Shown here: piece after piece, positions 15,380 to 23,124 of the stretch
How positions within the stretch are numbered: position 1 is the stretch's first letter
Layout of the letters: every line of letters starts with the position of its first letter
Assembly: GCA_021836865.1 (NCBI GenBank)
Contig: JAKBHH010000016.1
Coordinates: 1-50,670, forward strand
From: Acidobacteriota bacterium
GTDB lineage: Bacteria; Acidobacteriota; Terriglobia; Terriglobales; Acidobacteriaceae
Length of the DNA stretch: 50,670 nt
Direction of reading: 5' to 3'
Notes under the pieces: model-generated
What the model was told of the DNA's origin: nothing
What the model saw: the letters and a program-made list of their open reading frames with translations, nothing else
Database searches by the model: none
Position numbers and translations under genes: made by a program

Positions 15380-15601
15380 TTATCGATGAATCCAAATAGC
15401 CCAGAGAGCCATCACGAGCAGGTACGCAGCTACGATCGCGACTACAACATCTGCTCCGTAGTGTTGTTTTGTCGTGCGGTCGCTCCTGCGCTTAAGAGCG
15501 GACAACAAGGACCTCCCGGCAAGGAACGCACAAAAGACTGCCATAACTATGGCGACAGGTGTTCCAGGATACTCACTCCCGACTGGCCCCGCGCTCATCA
15601 C
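15380..15601 (-). CDS. Two-helix membrane protein overlapping the rhs 3' end, candidate immunity protein
   Basis: A 73-residue protein with two membrane segments, PVAIVMAVFCAFLAGRSLL (about residues 14-32) and VVVAIVAAYLLVMALWAIWI (about 52-71), and a basic linker between them. The rhs frame ends TAG, and this gene starts with GTG (or ATG at 15598) overlapping that stop as TAGTGATG, so the two are translationally coupled. This is the arrangement of polymorphic toxin and immunity pairs, in which the small gene protects its own cell from the Rhs C-terminal toxin. A membrane immunity protein would suit a membrane-acting toxin. No family is recognised; the role is inferred from context. Confidence 0.55.
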   Translation of the reverse strand: MMSAGPVGSEYPGTPVAIVMAVFCAFLAGRSLLSALKRRSDRTTKQHYGADVVVAIVAAYLLVMALWAIWIHR

Positions 15602-16844
15602 TAGTCACCTCCGCTGCAACTGCGAAGGTATCCGCCTGTGCCAGCAGCCCAAACTCCAACGTGTCCTTCGACGTACAGTCCACCCCAGCCTTTGCCGGCG
15701 ACGTAACCAACCTGGAGACCTGCAAGGGGCCCTGCATTGATCCCTGCTCCCACGAAGCCCAAGAAGCCTTGCAGAACGCTCGTATCGCTCGGGGACGTTA
15801 TCTTGCCAACTCCCGCAACCGGCCCCTCTCCCCCAAGCCACGCTTCAACAAGCGAACCGCCTGACATCCCATTTTGGGAGTCGCTTTCCACTATGCCGCC
15901 TGCAAACGCTCCACCTTCAACTGCATCGGCTTCAAGACCACCAAATCCGAAGGTTCCTCCGCAAATCAATGGAGTCTTCTTCCCGTTATTTGGGGCGTCG
16001 CGAGATGCAAATCCGAAGAATGTTCCTCCCATCATTGAGTAGACGGTAACCGAACCCGTTGGAGCGAGCATCTGGCCCGTTGCTCCTAGTGGGACGTAAC
16101 CAGTTTCGGCGGACGAATACAGTTCCCCACTCCCATCTTCTGTCACCCCGCCCCCAAATCCGTCCTGCATCGTGTTGTTCCAGACATCATCTGCATACGT
16201 AAACGTGCCCGAGGATGAACTGACCCAGTCGTAGGTTGCAAACTCCCCGTCGCCTCCGAAATTTCCTCCTTCCGGGTTTCCCGATCCCCAACAGCCAGCA
16301 CAATGAACCGCTATATATAACCCAGATGGATCCGTGTATGCGAGCGCGCTGTTCATCCCATAGGCATATCGGTTCATGCTCTGCGGATTCGTGGGAGCGT
16401 AGCTTCCGCGGTAAGGATCGGGGCTCATCCAGCGGCCGGCCATGTTGGAGTATTGGCGGAACTGGGCATGGTCGTTGCTGGTGCTGTCCTGGTCCATTCC
16501 GGCGAAATGATAGCCGTCATCGTCGGCGCCGGAGACACTGTAGCCGTCCCCGAAGGGAAGCGAGCTGAAGGTTCCTTCCACGCCGCCATTGTACGTCGTG
16601 CGCAGCCGTTCCGTTCCCAGCCAGTCCTGGTGCTGGAAGTGGGCGACCGCGGACGCGTAGAACTCGACCGGAGCAGTTCCCCAGTAGGTCTGCCCCTGGA
16701 ACTGGGCTCCGGTGATGTTCCACGCAGAGGCTCGTTGCCCGCTCGGGTTAAAAACGTATTCCGAGCCTGCCCCGCCCGCATCGATGCGCACCCGCTGATT
16801 GAGAGCGTTATAGGTGTATTTCGCCGTGCCGCCGCTGTCCACCT
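15601..16844 (-). pseudogene. rhs gene 3' part with variable C-terminal domain, 5' end replaced by RAYT element
   Basis: About 414 codons of an Rhs/YD-repeat protein. Visible in order: YD-repeat remnants (TAKYTYNALNQRV, YVFNPSGQRA), HFQHQDWLGTERLRTTYNG, and the core RQYSNMAGRWMSPDPYRGS with NPQSMNRYAYGMNSALAYTDPSGL. After DPSGL (ending near 16318) comes a 238-residue variable tail rich in Gly (ICGGTFGFGGLEADAVEGG, LQGFLGFVGAGINAGPLAGL) and ending at the TAG shared with the next gene. The tail would be the toxin in an intact protein; I see no nuclease or other catalytic motif. The 5' side is cut exactly at the RAYT-element terminal repeat (16845), so the export and shell parts are missing. The frame is open through the repeat but has no plausible start. 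It may now serve as a donor cassette only. Confidence 0.8.
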
Positions 16845-17000
16845 GGCGGGTGGCCCGGGTGCCACACCGTACGTTCCACCACGACCATGGCTGCCCCAGG
16901 TGCCTCGCTTCTGGGCATCGGGGAGAGCACGACACTCCCCCGGCCTTTTACTTGCACCGCAAATGCTGCGGCAAGTGTCCTTCACGGCGCGCATTGAGCG
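16845..17000 (-). mobile_element. RAYT element left end, decayed
   Basis: The terminal repeat GGCGGGTGGCCCGGGTGCC (16845-16863) is intact and begins where the rhs homology stops. The palindrome keeps its left arm (16895-16904), but the right arm is mutated. Reverse-complement RAYT C-terminal sequence follows to about 17000. The right boundary is approximate. Confidence 0.75.
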
Positions 17001-17123
17001 TTGGAGCAGTCGCGGAACGCGCTCAAAGCAATCGCTGATCCCTCACTCCGTTCGGGATGACAACGGGCCTCCTGGATTCGGGATATATGACCGGCTCACC
17101 GGAAAGCGCGTAGAGCAGCCGCA

Positions 17124-17191
17124 GATGTTTCGACTTCGCTTCGCTCCGCTCAACATGACAGTGCAACTCTTCTGGCTGCGGTTGGCGTACC
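17124..17191. repeat. Dispersed intergenic repeat, family C
   Basis: It begins GATGTTTCGACTTCGCT and continues through CAACATGACA and GGTTGGCGTACC. A second copy with several changes is at 19247-19309. Repeats of this kind, whose reverse strand translates as HVERSEAK, are common between genes in several bacterial groups. Confidence 0.65.
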
Positions 17192-17195
17192 AGGA

Positions 17196-17255
17196 CATCT
17201 GTACAACCGCATCCTGGCGCAGTTTGAGACGTACCTGATGCCGGCGGTGCAGTGA
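17196..17255 (+). pseudogene. Relic of a second dipeptidyl peptidase IV gene, last 19 codons
   Basis: In one frame the bases read HLYNRILAQFETYLMPAVQ and a stop. The gene at 1113-3323 ends HLYNRILAQFETYLMPPVQ, so all but one residue match, and the DNA differs at about five positions. The rest of this copy is absent; the sequence upstream is repeat DNA and RAYT remnant. It points to a former paralogue or duplication on this strand, later destroyed. Confidence 0.8.
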
Positions 17256-17436
17256 GCGCGGGTGGATGAGTGCGGGTGTTGGCTGGTGGGTCGGGGACGA
17301 GTTGCCGGCTGTGCGCGACTGATCCGGGCCGGTGAGCGCATGGGCGATTTCGCATCCAGGGCCTCTCTAGCTTATAAGGAAGAAACGCAGGCTTCCCCAC
17401 GATGCGGAAGATCGGAAGCACACCCCAGAGCGCGCT

Positions 17437-19089
17437 ATGAAGATCAGAGAAACTGCCTTTGTATCTGGCCTCTCGCTGCTTATGCTGGCAGTTCTCGGTG
17501 CGACTTTGGTCAAATGGCATGGCTTCCGCGCCAGTTCCAAGCCGGGCGCATTTGAGATTTTTGCCGCGAGATCGATACGCAACTTTGCAATTCCGCGAGC
17601 GGAGCGGCGGCGGGCCAATCCCTTTGCAGGAGATCCGTCTGCGCTTGCGCAGGGACGGGATGCCTTTCTGGCCCGCTGTGCTCTCTGTCACGGTGTCGAT
17701 GGCCGGGGAGCTACGGCCATCGGAGCGGACGAATATCCCCGCGTACCCGACCTGCGGTCTGAACCGACCCGAAGTCTTAGCGATGGTGAGCTCCACTACA
17801 TTATCGAAAACGGGGTCCAACTCACCGGTATGCCCGCCATGCGAGGTCCACATTCAGAGACTGATGCAGAGAGCTGGAAGCTGGCCGCCTATATCCGCAA
17901 CTTCCAATCCGCCACCCAGGAAGAGATCGCGGCCCAGGGCTACGCGTTGAGTACTGCGCACTACGCAGGCTCAGAGTCATGCGAGAAGTGTCACGCGGCC
18001 ATCTACAAACGCTGGAAGAAGACACCAATGGCCAACGTAGTCCTCGATCCCAGACAGCACCCGGATGCAATCATCCCCGATCTCAAGACGAACAACATCG
18101 CGAAGTTCACCCTTGATCAGGTTGCCCTTGTCTACGGAAGCAAATGGAAGCAGCGCTATTTTACGAAGATTGGTGATGATTACTACCCGCTGCCTGTGCA
18201 ATGGGACGTGGGCAATCGCAAATGGCTCAAATACCACGTGCCCGATACCGGCGCTGATTGGTGGGCGGCGGATTATCCCTCCGACAACATGCAGCGGCCC
18301 ACGGGACCGACCTGTGACGGCTGTCATTCGGTGAACTACGACATCCATACCAAACAACCTACGGAATGGAATGTTGGATGCGAACGCTGTCACGGTCCCG
18401 GAAGCGAGCACGTCGCGCATCCCACGCGGACCAACATTCTCAACCCCGCTGCAATGGATGACGTGGCATCGGACGATACCTGTATCCAGTGCCATTCACA
18501 GGGGAGGCCGCGCGCGGGGCTCATCGACGGCAAGGCCTATGATTGGCCCGTCGGTTACCACGTTGGCCTGCGTCTGGCGGACTACTGGAAACTTGAAAGC
18601 CATACCTTGGGACAGACTGATTTCTATTTCTTCGCTGATGGTACGGCGCACAAGAACCGGATGCAGGGCAACGATTTTGTCCAGAGTGTGATGTACCGCC
18701 ACGGTGTCACCTGCGCATCGTGCCACGACGTCCACGGTACTGATCACTCCGCGCAGTTGAGGGAGCCAGCCGACAAGCTATGCCTGGACTGCCACGGACC
18801 TGGATCGCCGAATGGTCCGCACGGGGCAACACTGGAAGACCATACCCACCATAAAGCGGGTAGCGCGGGAAGTCAGTGCATCGCGTGCCACATGCCGAAG
18901 ATTGAGAGCGAGGGTGTGCCGGGGTCGTTTGTGCGCTCTCACACATTCGCGTTCATCACTCCGGAGATGACCGAGACCTACAAGATGCCGAACCCGTGCA
19001 CCTCCTGCCATACCGATAAGACAAATGCATGGGCAGCTGCTGAATTGCAGAAGTGGCCAAACGTCTCGCCGTGGCGGGTGGGCGATTGA
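17437..19089 (+). CDS. Nine-haem cytochrome c family protein
   Basis: A 550-residue exported multihaem cytochrome. An N-terminal hydrophobic segment (SGLSLLMLAVLGATLV) is a signal or anchor. A class-I-like cytochrome domain follows (CALCH, then LTGMPAM as probable Met ligand region, and WKLAAYIRNF). The remainder holds eight more CxxCH sites: CEKCH, CDGCH, CERCH, CIQCH, CASCH, CLDCH, CIACH and CTSCH, nine in total. The segment CEKCHAAIYKRWKKTPMANV resembles the first haem segment of the seven-haem protein at 21430. Such proteins carry electrons in the periplasm, for example to terminal reductases; the partner is not evident. No good ribosome site precedes the ATG. The C-terminal Cys-rich part resembles cytochrome c3/c554-type modules. 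Confidence 0.88.
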   Translation: MKIRETAFVSGLSLLMLAVLGATLVKWHGFRASSKPGAFEIFAARSIRNFAIPRAERRRANPFAGDPSALAQGRDAFLARCALCHGVDGRGATAIGADEYPRVPDLRSEPTRSLSDGELHYIIENGVQLTGMPAMRGPHSETDAESWKLAAYIRNFQSATQEEIAAQGYALSTAHYAGSESCEKCHAAIYKRWKKTPMANVVLDPRQHPDAIIPDLKTNNIAKFTLDQVALVYGSKWKQRYFTKIGDDYYPLPVQWDVGNRKWLKYHVPDTGADWWAADYPSDNMQRPTGPTCDGCHSVNYDIHTKQPTEWNVGCERCHGPGSEHVAHPTRTNILNPAAMDDVASDDTCIQCHSQGRPRAGLIDGKAYDWPVGYHVGLRLADYWKLESHTLGQTDFYFFADGTAHKNRMQGNDFVQSVMYRHGVTCASCHDVHGTDHSAQLREPADKLCLDCHGPGSPNGPHGATLEDHTHHKAGSAGSQCIACHMPKIESEGVPGSFVRSHTFAFITPEMTETYKMPNPCTSCHTDKTNAWAAAELQKWPNVSPWRVGD

Positions 19090-19246
19090 GGCAGGGTCGG
19101 CGCAGCACGAATGCGATTCATCCGAATTTGCTGCGTTTTCAACGGACGACTTCAGGCCAACGAACCAATTGACAGCGATGCTTGCGGTCCGTTGAGGGAT
19201 GGGTCTCCGGAAACGCAGCGACCGCGCGGGATGCAGAGCAGCGGAC

Positions 19247-19309
19247 GATGTTTCGACTCCGCTCTGCTCAACATGACAAAGCGACTCGTGCGGCCGTGGT
19301 TGGCGCACC
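19247..19309. repeat. Dispersed intergenic repeat, family C, second copy
   Basis: GATGTTTCGACTCCGCT, then CTGCTCAACATGACA and TGGTTGGCGCACC. It matches 17124-17191 in the same orientation, with a few substitutions and a short deletion. It lies between the two convergent genes ending at 19089 and 19342. Confidence 0.65.
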
Positions 19310-19341
19310 GGCTGACGGAAGTGTGTGAAACGCGGCGACGA

Positions 19342-19863
19342 CTAGTCGGAGACTTCGCGGCCGGAGTGGTCGGTGTCGCTGTTGTCGTTGTGGTGCGTGT
19401 ATGTGTGGACGGTGTGGCCGAGCTGGGTGGGGTCGATGGAGAGCTGGACGACGTCGAGCTCGTGGCCGTCGAGGTCGAGGATGAAGAGGCCGATGCGGGA
19501 GTTCTCTGCGCGCATGAAGATGAAGGACTGCTCCGTCTTCTGTCCATGGTGGCTGGTTTCGCGCACGACGCGCTCCCAGCCCGCGCCCATCTTTTCAGCG
19601 ACGAGGCGGTTGAGGTCGTCGCTGTCCACCGATTCCGTGAAGTGGTCAAACTCGGCGACGTGGAGGTTGGCGACCTGGCCGTGGGAACCGGCGCGGGCGA
19701 TGAGGCTGACGAGGCCCATCATGGGGATGCGCGTGGCCTGCGCGTGGTAGCGGCTCTCCAGCGAGTTGACGACGCCGTTGAAGCCCTCGCCGCTGCCAGC
19801 GAGGACGGTGACGGGAATCGCGAGGGCGACGAGGAGCAGGGGAATCCAGAGAAGACGGCGCAT
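19342..19863 (-). CDS. Small secreted protein, related to DUF4252 proteins
   Basis: A 173-residue exported protein with signal sequence RRLLWIPLLLVALAIPVTVLA. The body has FNGVVNSLESRYHAQATRIP, LHVAEFDHFTES and SRIGLFILDLDGHELDVVQL, an alternation like that of its upstream neighbour, so it is probably a second DUF4252-like protein. The start ATG at 19863 overlaps the neighbour's stop as TGATG; a GTG one codon earlier is also possible. It is the last gene of a four-gene overlapping operon led by an ECF sigma factor. The function is unknown; the His-rich C-terminus (THHNDNSDTDHSG) is unusual. Confidence 0.7.
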   Translation of the reverse strand: MRRLLWIPLLLVALAIPVTVLAGSGEGFNGVVNSLESRYHAQATRIPMMGLVSLIARAGSHGQVANLHVAEFDHFTESVDSDDLNRLVAEKMGAGWERVVRETSHHGQKTEQSFIFMRAENSRIGLFILDLDGHELDVVQLSIDPTQLGHTVHTYTHHNDNSDTDHSGREVSD

Positions 19864-20447
19864 CACTTGCCGCCCTTCTTTGCCGTGCCGGGGGCTTCAC
19901 CCGCGACGCCGCCGAGCGCGCCGAGGCTGCCCAGTGCGCCGAGCTGTCCGAGCTGGCCGAGCTGGTCCATGCGGATGGGGCCGAGGATGAGGACGATGTC
20001 GATCTCCTTCGGCTCAACGTCGAGGACGAACATGCCCTGGGTCTGGCCGTTGACCTGCTTGATGAGGACGTCGGTCATCTCGCCGGACTTGCTTTCGCGC
20101 ACGTGGACCATGGGCTTCCACTCGGTGGTCTGGAAGTGCTGACGGATCTGGTCGAGTTCAGCGGGCGAGTACTGGCCGGGCTTGTCGAAGTCGTATTCGC
20201 GGACGTAGACGCCGTCGAGGTTCTGGATGAGCTGGCGGGTCTGCGCGTCGTCGCCGTGCTTGCCGTTGAGGAACTGAGAGGCCGAGCCGAGCATGTTCTT
20301 GTCCATGGTGACCTCGGTGACGTTGGAGGCGCGCGCGGCGAGCTCCTTTTCGAGGGCGGGCGGCAGAACCTCAGGGAAGCTCTGGGCGAATGCGGGCGCG
20401 AGGCTCGCGGCGAGGACGAGGCTGAGGGTGGCGATGCGGGACTTCAT
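19863..20447 (-). CDS. DUF4252 domain secreted protein
   Basis: A 194-residue exported protein with a signal peptide (LSLVLAASLAPAFAQ) and AAGGAG 8 bases before the ATG, whose start overlaps the previous stop as ATGA. The body matches the DUF4252 pattern: SNVTEVTMDKNML, LIQNLDGVYVREYDFDKPG, WKPMVHVRESKSGEMTDVLI and GMFVLDVEPKEIDIVLILGP. DUF4252 proteins occur in Acidobacteria and Bacteroidetes next to ECF sigma genes and have no known activity. The C-terminus has LGQLGQL, LGALGSL and LGALGG repeats and a KKGGK end. It probably responds to, or helps sense, an envelope condition with its operon partners. Confidence 0.78.
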   Translation of the reverse strand: MKSRIATLSLVLAASLAPAFAQSFPEVLPPALEKELAARASNVTEVTMDKNMLGSASQFLNGKHGDDAQTRQLIQNLDGVYVREYDFDKPGQYSPAELDQIRQHFQTTEWKPMVHVRESKSGEMTDVLIKQVNGQTQGMFVLDVEPKEIDIVLILGPIRMDQLGQLGQLGALGSLGALGGVAGEAPGTAKKGGK

Positions 20448-20782
20448 TGCGTGTCTCCTTGCGAAAGGGCGTTTTGGTTACGCGCGGCGAGGCGCGCCTG
20501 AACATCGTTCATGGCGTGCTGGGTGATGCGCAGGGCGATGAAGAGCTGACGCCGGGCTTCTTCTCCGCGGCGGCGTTCCTGCGCGATATGGTTCCAGGTG
20601 AGCAGGCCGCTGACGGAGATGGCGAGCAGGATGGAAGCGGCAAGGCGCGGCCAGAGGAAGCGGTGACCGGCGGCGGCCTGCCTGCGGCGGAGGAGATTCT
20701 GCTTGAAGGCGTGCGGCGCGGGCCGGCGCTGAAGGGCGCTGCGCAGTTCGCGCTCGAAATCATCGATAGGTTCAGGCTTCAC
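20444..20782 (-). CDS. Single-pass membrane protein, putative anti-sigma factor
   Basis: A 112-residue protein. The GTG at 20782, which lies inside the last codons of the sigma gene and follows GGGAG, gives the start KPEPIDDFERELRSAL. The N-terminal half is cytoplasmic-like and charged (LLRRRQAAAGHRF); one membrane helix, PRLAASILLAISVSGLLTW, spans about residues 46-64; the outer part is an amphipathic helix rich in Arg and Gln. Size, topology and tight coupling to an ECF sigma gene fit an anti-sigma factor, but no zinc-finger HxxxCxxC motif is present, so the role is inferred. Its end overlaps the DUF4252 gene by four bases. Confidence 0.6.
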   Translation of the reverse strand: MKPEPIDDFERELRSALQRRPAPHAFKQNLLRRRQAAAGHRFLWPRLAASILLAISVSGLLTWNHIAQERRRGEEARRQLFIALRITQHAMNDVQARLAARNQNALSQGDTQ

Positions 20783-21290
20783 GGATGTACTCCCTGAGGT
20801 GGTGGCTGGCCTTGGCGCGGAGCAGCTTGAGGCCGCGCTGGAGATGGCTCTTGACGGTGGCCAGAGGCGCGTCGAGGGCAGCGGCAATCTCGTCGGGGCT
20901 CATGTCTTCCTGGTAGCGGAGAACGACAGCGGCGCGCTGCGGCTCTGGCAGCGTGGCGAGAAGCTGCTCGATGCGCGTACCGAGGGGGGAGGCGGAATCT
21001 TCGCGGGTGACGTGGTGGTGATCGCTGATCTCGACCCAGTCTGCGGTGCGGCGTACGAGGCGGCGGCGCAAGGCGTCGGTGCTTCGGCTGACGGCGACGC
21101 GTCGCAGCCAGAAGAGCGCGTGATCAGGCGAGTCGAGTTGGCTGAGGTGGCGATCCACTTCAAGAAAGACATCCTGGGCGACCTCTTCGGCCAGGCCATG
21201 GTCGCCGGTGATGCGGAGGGCGATGGAAAAGACCATGGACTGATGCTGGTCTACGAGTTGTTCGAAGCCGGGCTGCCAGTGAGGTGCCAT
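20772..21290 (-). CDS. ECF-type RNA polymerase sigma factor
   Basis: A 172-residue sigma factor. Region 2 covers about residues 10-75 (LVDQHQSMVFSIALRITGD, AEEVAQDVFLEV, FWLRRVAVSRSTDALRRR), and region 4 about 107-160 (LPEPQRAAVVLRYQEDMSPD, EIAAALDAPLATVKSHLQRG), a helix-turn-helix for the -35 element. ECF sigmas direct RNA polymerase to envelope-stress or similar regulons under an anti-sigma factor. It starts a four-gene operon in which each gene overlaps the next, and it is divergent from the seven-haem cytochrome gene 140 bases away. The ribosome site (AAAGG) is weak. The regulon probably includes its own operon. Confidence 0.88.
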   Translation of the reverse strand: MAPHWQPGFEQLVDQHQSMVFSIALRITGDHGLAEEVAQDVFLEVDRHLSQLDSPDHALFWLRRVAVSRSTDALRRRLVRRTADWVEISDHHHVTREDSASPLGTRIEQLLATLPEPQRAAVVLRYQEDMSPDEIAAALDAPLATVKSHLQRGLKLLRAKASHHLREYIREA

Positions 21291-21429
21291 CGGTATGCCT
21301 TTATTTTGATATCCGCAAAACGAACGGGAGCGGGATGCAGAAAGATACGCAGGGGGTCAACTCTTTGCTCCCGGAAATCGTCAATCCTGCAGAACGTTTG
21401 CAAGAAGAACGACGGCGATCGCTGGTTGG

Positions 21430-23124
21430 GTGCTGGACCTGTCTCGTCTTCTCCATGGACTGCGGTTGGCCGGGCTGTGCCTGGTGGCCACGGGATGGCC
21501 GGGCTCGGCAACGCGAGCCGACGCAGCGGGGAGCGCCGCGCCTGCCGGGCCGGATGCGGCGTGTGCGCCGTGCCATCAGGCGATCTATGACCGCTATGAG
21601 GCGACGCCGATGGCGCGGGCGAGCGGGACCGCGGCAGAGGGATTTCTGCCTGCGGACTTCACGCATGAGGCTTCGGGAATCCACTACAAGGTGACGGAAG
21701 ACGGCGGGCGGGTATGGCTGGAGTATGAACGGCCGGAAGCCACCGCGAGCCGTGAGCTGGCGGGGCGGGTGCAGCTTGAATACTACGTCGGCTCTGGGCT
21801 GCGCGGGCGCACATATTTGTTTGAGCGCGAGGGCTACTGGTTTGAGGCGCCGATCAACTGGTATGGCAAGAAGCGCGTGTGGGACATGGCGCCGAATTTT
21901 CTTCCGGCGCGGGAGATGCCGCTGACGCTGCCGGTGGATCCGGGATGCCTGCGCTGCCATGCGTCGGAGGTGGCGGAGTCGCTGCCGGATGCGCGCAACC
22001 ACTATGCCGGCGAGCCGTTTGGCGCGGGCGGGATTACGTGCGCGGGGTGTCATGGGGATGGCACAGCGCATGTGAACTCGGGCGGCAAGGCGCGGATGAT
22101 GAATCTGGATGCGCTGGAACCGGTGCGGCGGGATTCGATCTGCCTGAACTGCCATTTGGAGGGCGAGGCAGCAGTGATTCGCGCCGGCAAGCGGGTGGAG
22201 GAGTTCCGGCCAGGCGACGATTTGTTTGATTATGCGGTGTTTTTCGTGCGCAAGAGTGAGAAGGGGTCGGCCGGCCGGGCCACGAGCCAGTGGGAGGCGC
22301 TGCTGAAGAGCCGCTGCAAGCAGAGCGCTGGCGACCGGATGACCTGCACGACGTGCCACGATCCGCATGGGTCGCCGGGGCCGGAGGAGCGGGTGGCGTT
22401 TTACCGGGCGAAGTGCCTGCAGTGTCACGATACGCAGGGGTTTGGCGAGCAACATCATCCGGAGAACCAGGACTGCACGGCCTGCCACATGGCTCGTCCT
22501 CCGTCGAACGATATTGCGCATGAGCAGGTGACGGACCACTGGATACGCAAGCAGGTGAGCGAGACGCGGCTGCCGCTGGCGACGACCGGGCCGCTGGCGG
22601 CCGTGGGTGCCGCGGCGGTGGACAAGTGGGATCAGGACCGCGATCTAGGGCTGGCGTATGCGCAGATGGCGGCGCGCGGGGATCAGGCAGCAGGGCGGCG
22701 GGCGATGACCCTGCTGGAGAAGGCGGAAAAAGAGGCCGGCGGGGCTGCGGGCGATTACGAGCTGCACACACAACTGGGCTTCCTGGAACAGATGGATGGG
22801 GAGGCGAGCGCGGCAGCGGCCGAATACCGGCAGGCGCTGACCGCAGACCCGTATGACGCGCTGGCGGCGGGAGATCTGGCCGTGCTGGACGCGGGAAATC
22901 ACGACTATGGGGAGGCGGTGCGGCTGTGGCAGGGGGTCTTTGCCCACGATCCGGCGCAGCGGGGCGCGGGGATGAATCTGGCTGTGGTGGAGTGCGCGGA
23001 GGGCGAACGGACGGCGGCCCTGGAGACGCTGGGCCGGCTGCTGGAGTTTGCGCCGGATGACGGGCAGGCGCGGGCGCTGGCAGGCAAGATTCGCGCCGGC
23101 GGGAGGGGTTGCGGCGGAAAGTAA
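21430..23124 (+). CDS. Seven-haem cytochrome c with C-terminal TPR region
   Basis: A 564-residue exported protein. A GTG start at 21430 precedes a hydrophobic leader (LAGLCLVATGWPGSA); no strong ribosome site is seen. Seven CxxCH motifs are present: CAPCH, CLRCH, CAGCH, CLNCH, CTTCH, CLQCH and CTACH. The start CAPCHQAIYDRYEATPMARA parallels the second haem segment of the nine-haem protein at 17437, so the two are related. The first third carries a non-haem insert (VWLEYERPEATASREL, NFLPAREMPLTLPVDPGCLR). From about residue 400 the protein becomes Ala-rich TPR (YELHTQLGFLEQMDGEASAA, YRQALTADPYDALAAGDLAV). Such cytochrome-TPR fusions are found in Acidobacteria and Planctomycetes; the redox partner is unknown. 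Confidence 0.86.
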   Translation: MLDLSRLLHGLRLAGLCLVATGWPGSATRADAAGSAAPAGPDAACAPCHQAIYDRYEATPMARASGTAAEGFLPADFTHEASGIHYKVTEDGGRVWLEYERPEATASRELAGRVQLEYYVGSGLRGRTYLFEREGYWFEAPINWYGKKRVWDMAPNFLPAREMPLTLPVDPGCLRCHASEVAESLPDARNHYAGEPFGAGGITCAGCHGDGTAHVNSGGKARMMNLDALEPVRRDSICLNCHLEGEAAVIRAGKRVEEFRPGDDLFDYAVFFVRKSEKGSAGRATSQWEALLKSRCKQSAGDRMTCTTCHDPHGSPGPEERVAFYRAKCLQCHDTQGFGEQHHPENQDCTACHMARPPSNDIAHEQVTDHWIRKQVSETRLPLATTGPLAAVGAAAVDKWDQDRDLGLAYAQMAARGDQAAGRRAMTLLEKAEKEAGGAAGDYELHTQLGFLEQMDGEASAAAAEYRQALTADPYDALAAGDLAVLDAGNHDYGEAVRLWQGVFAHDPAQRGAGMNLAVVECAEGERTAALETLGRLLEFAPDDGQARALAGKIRAGGRGCGGK

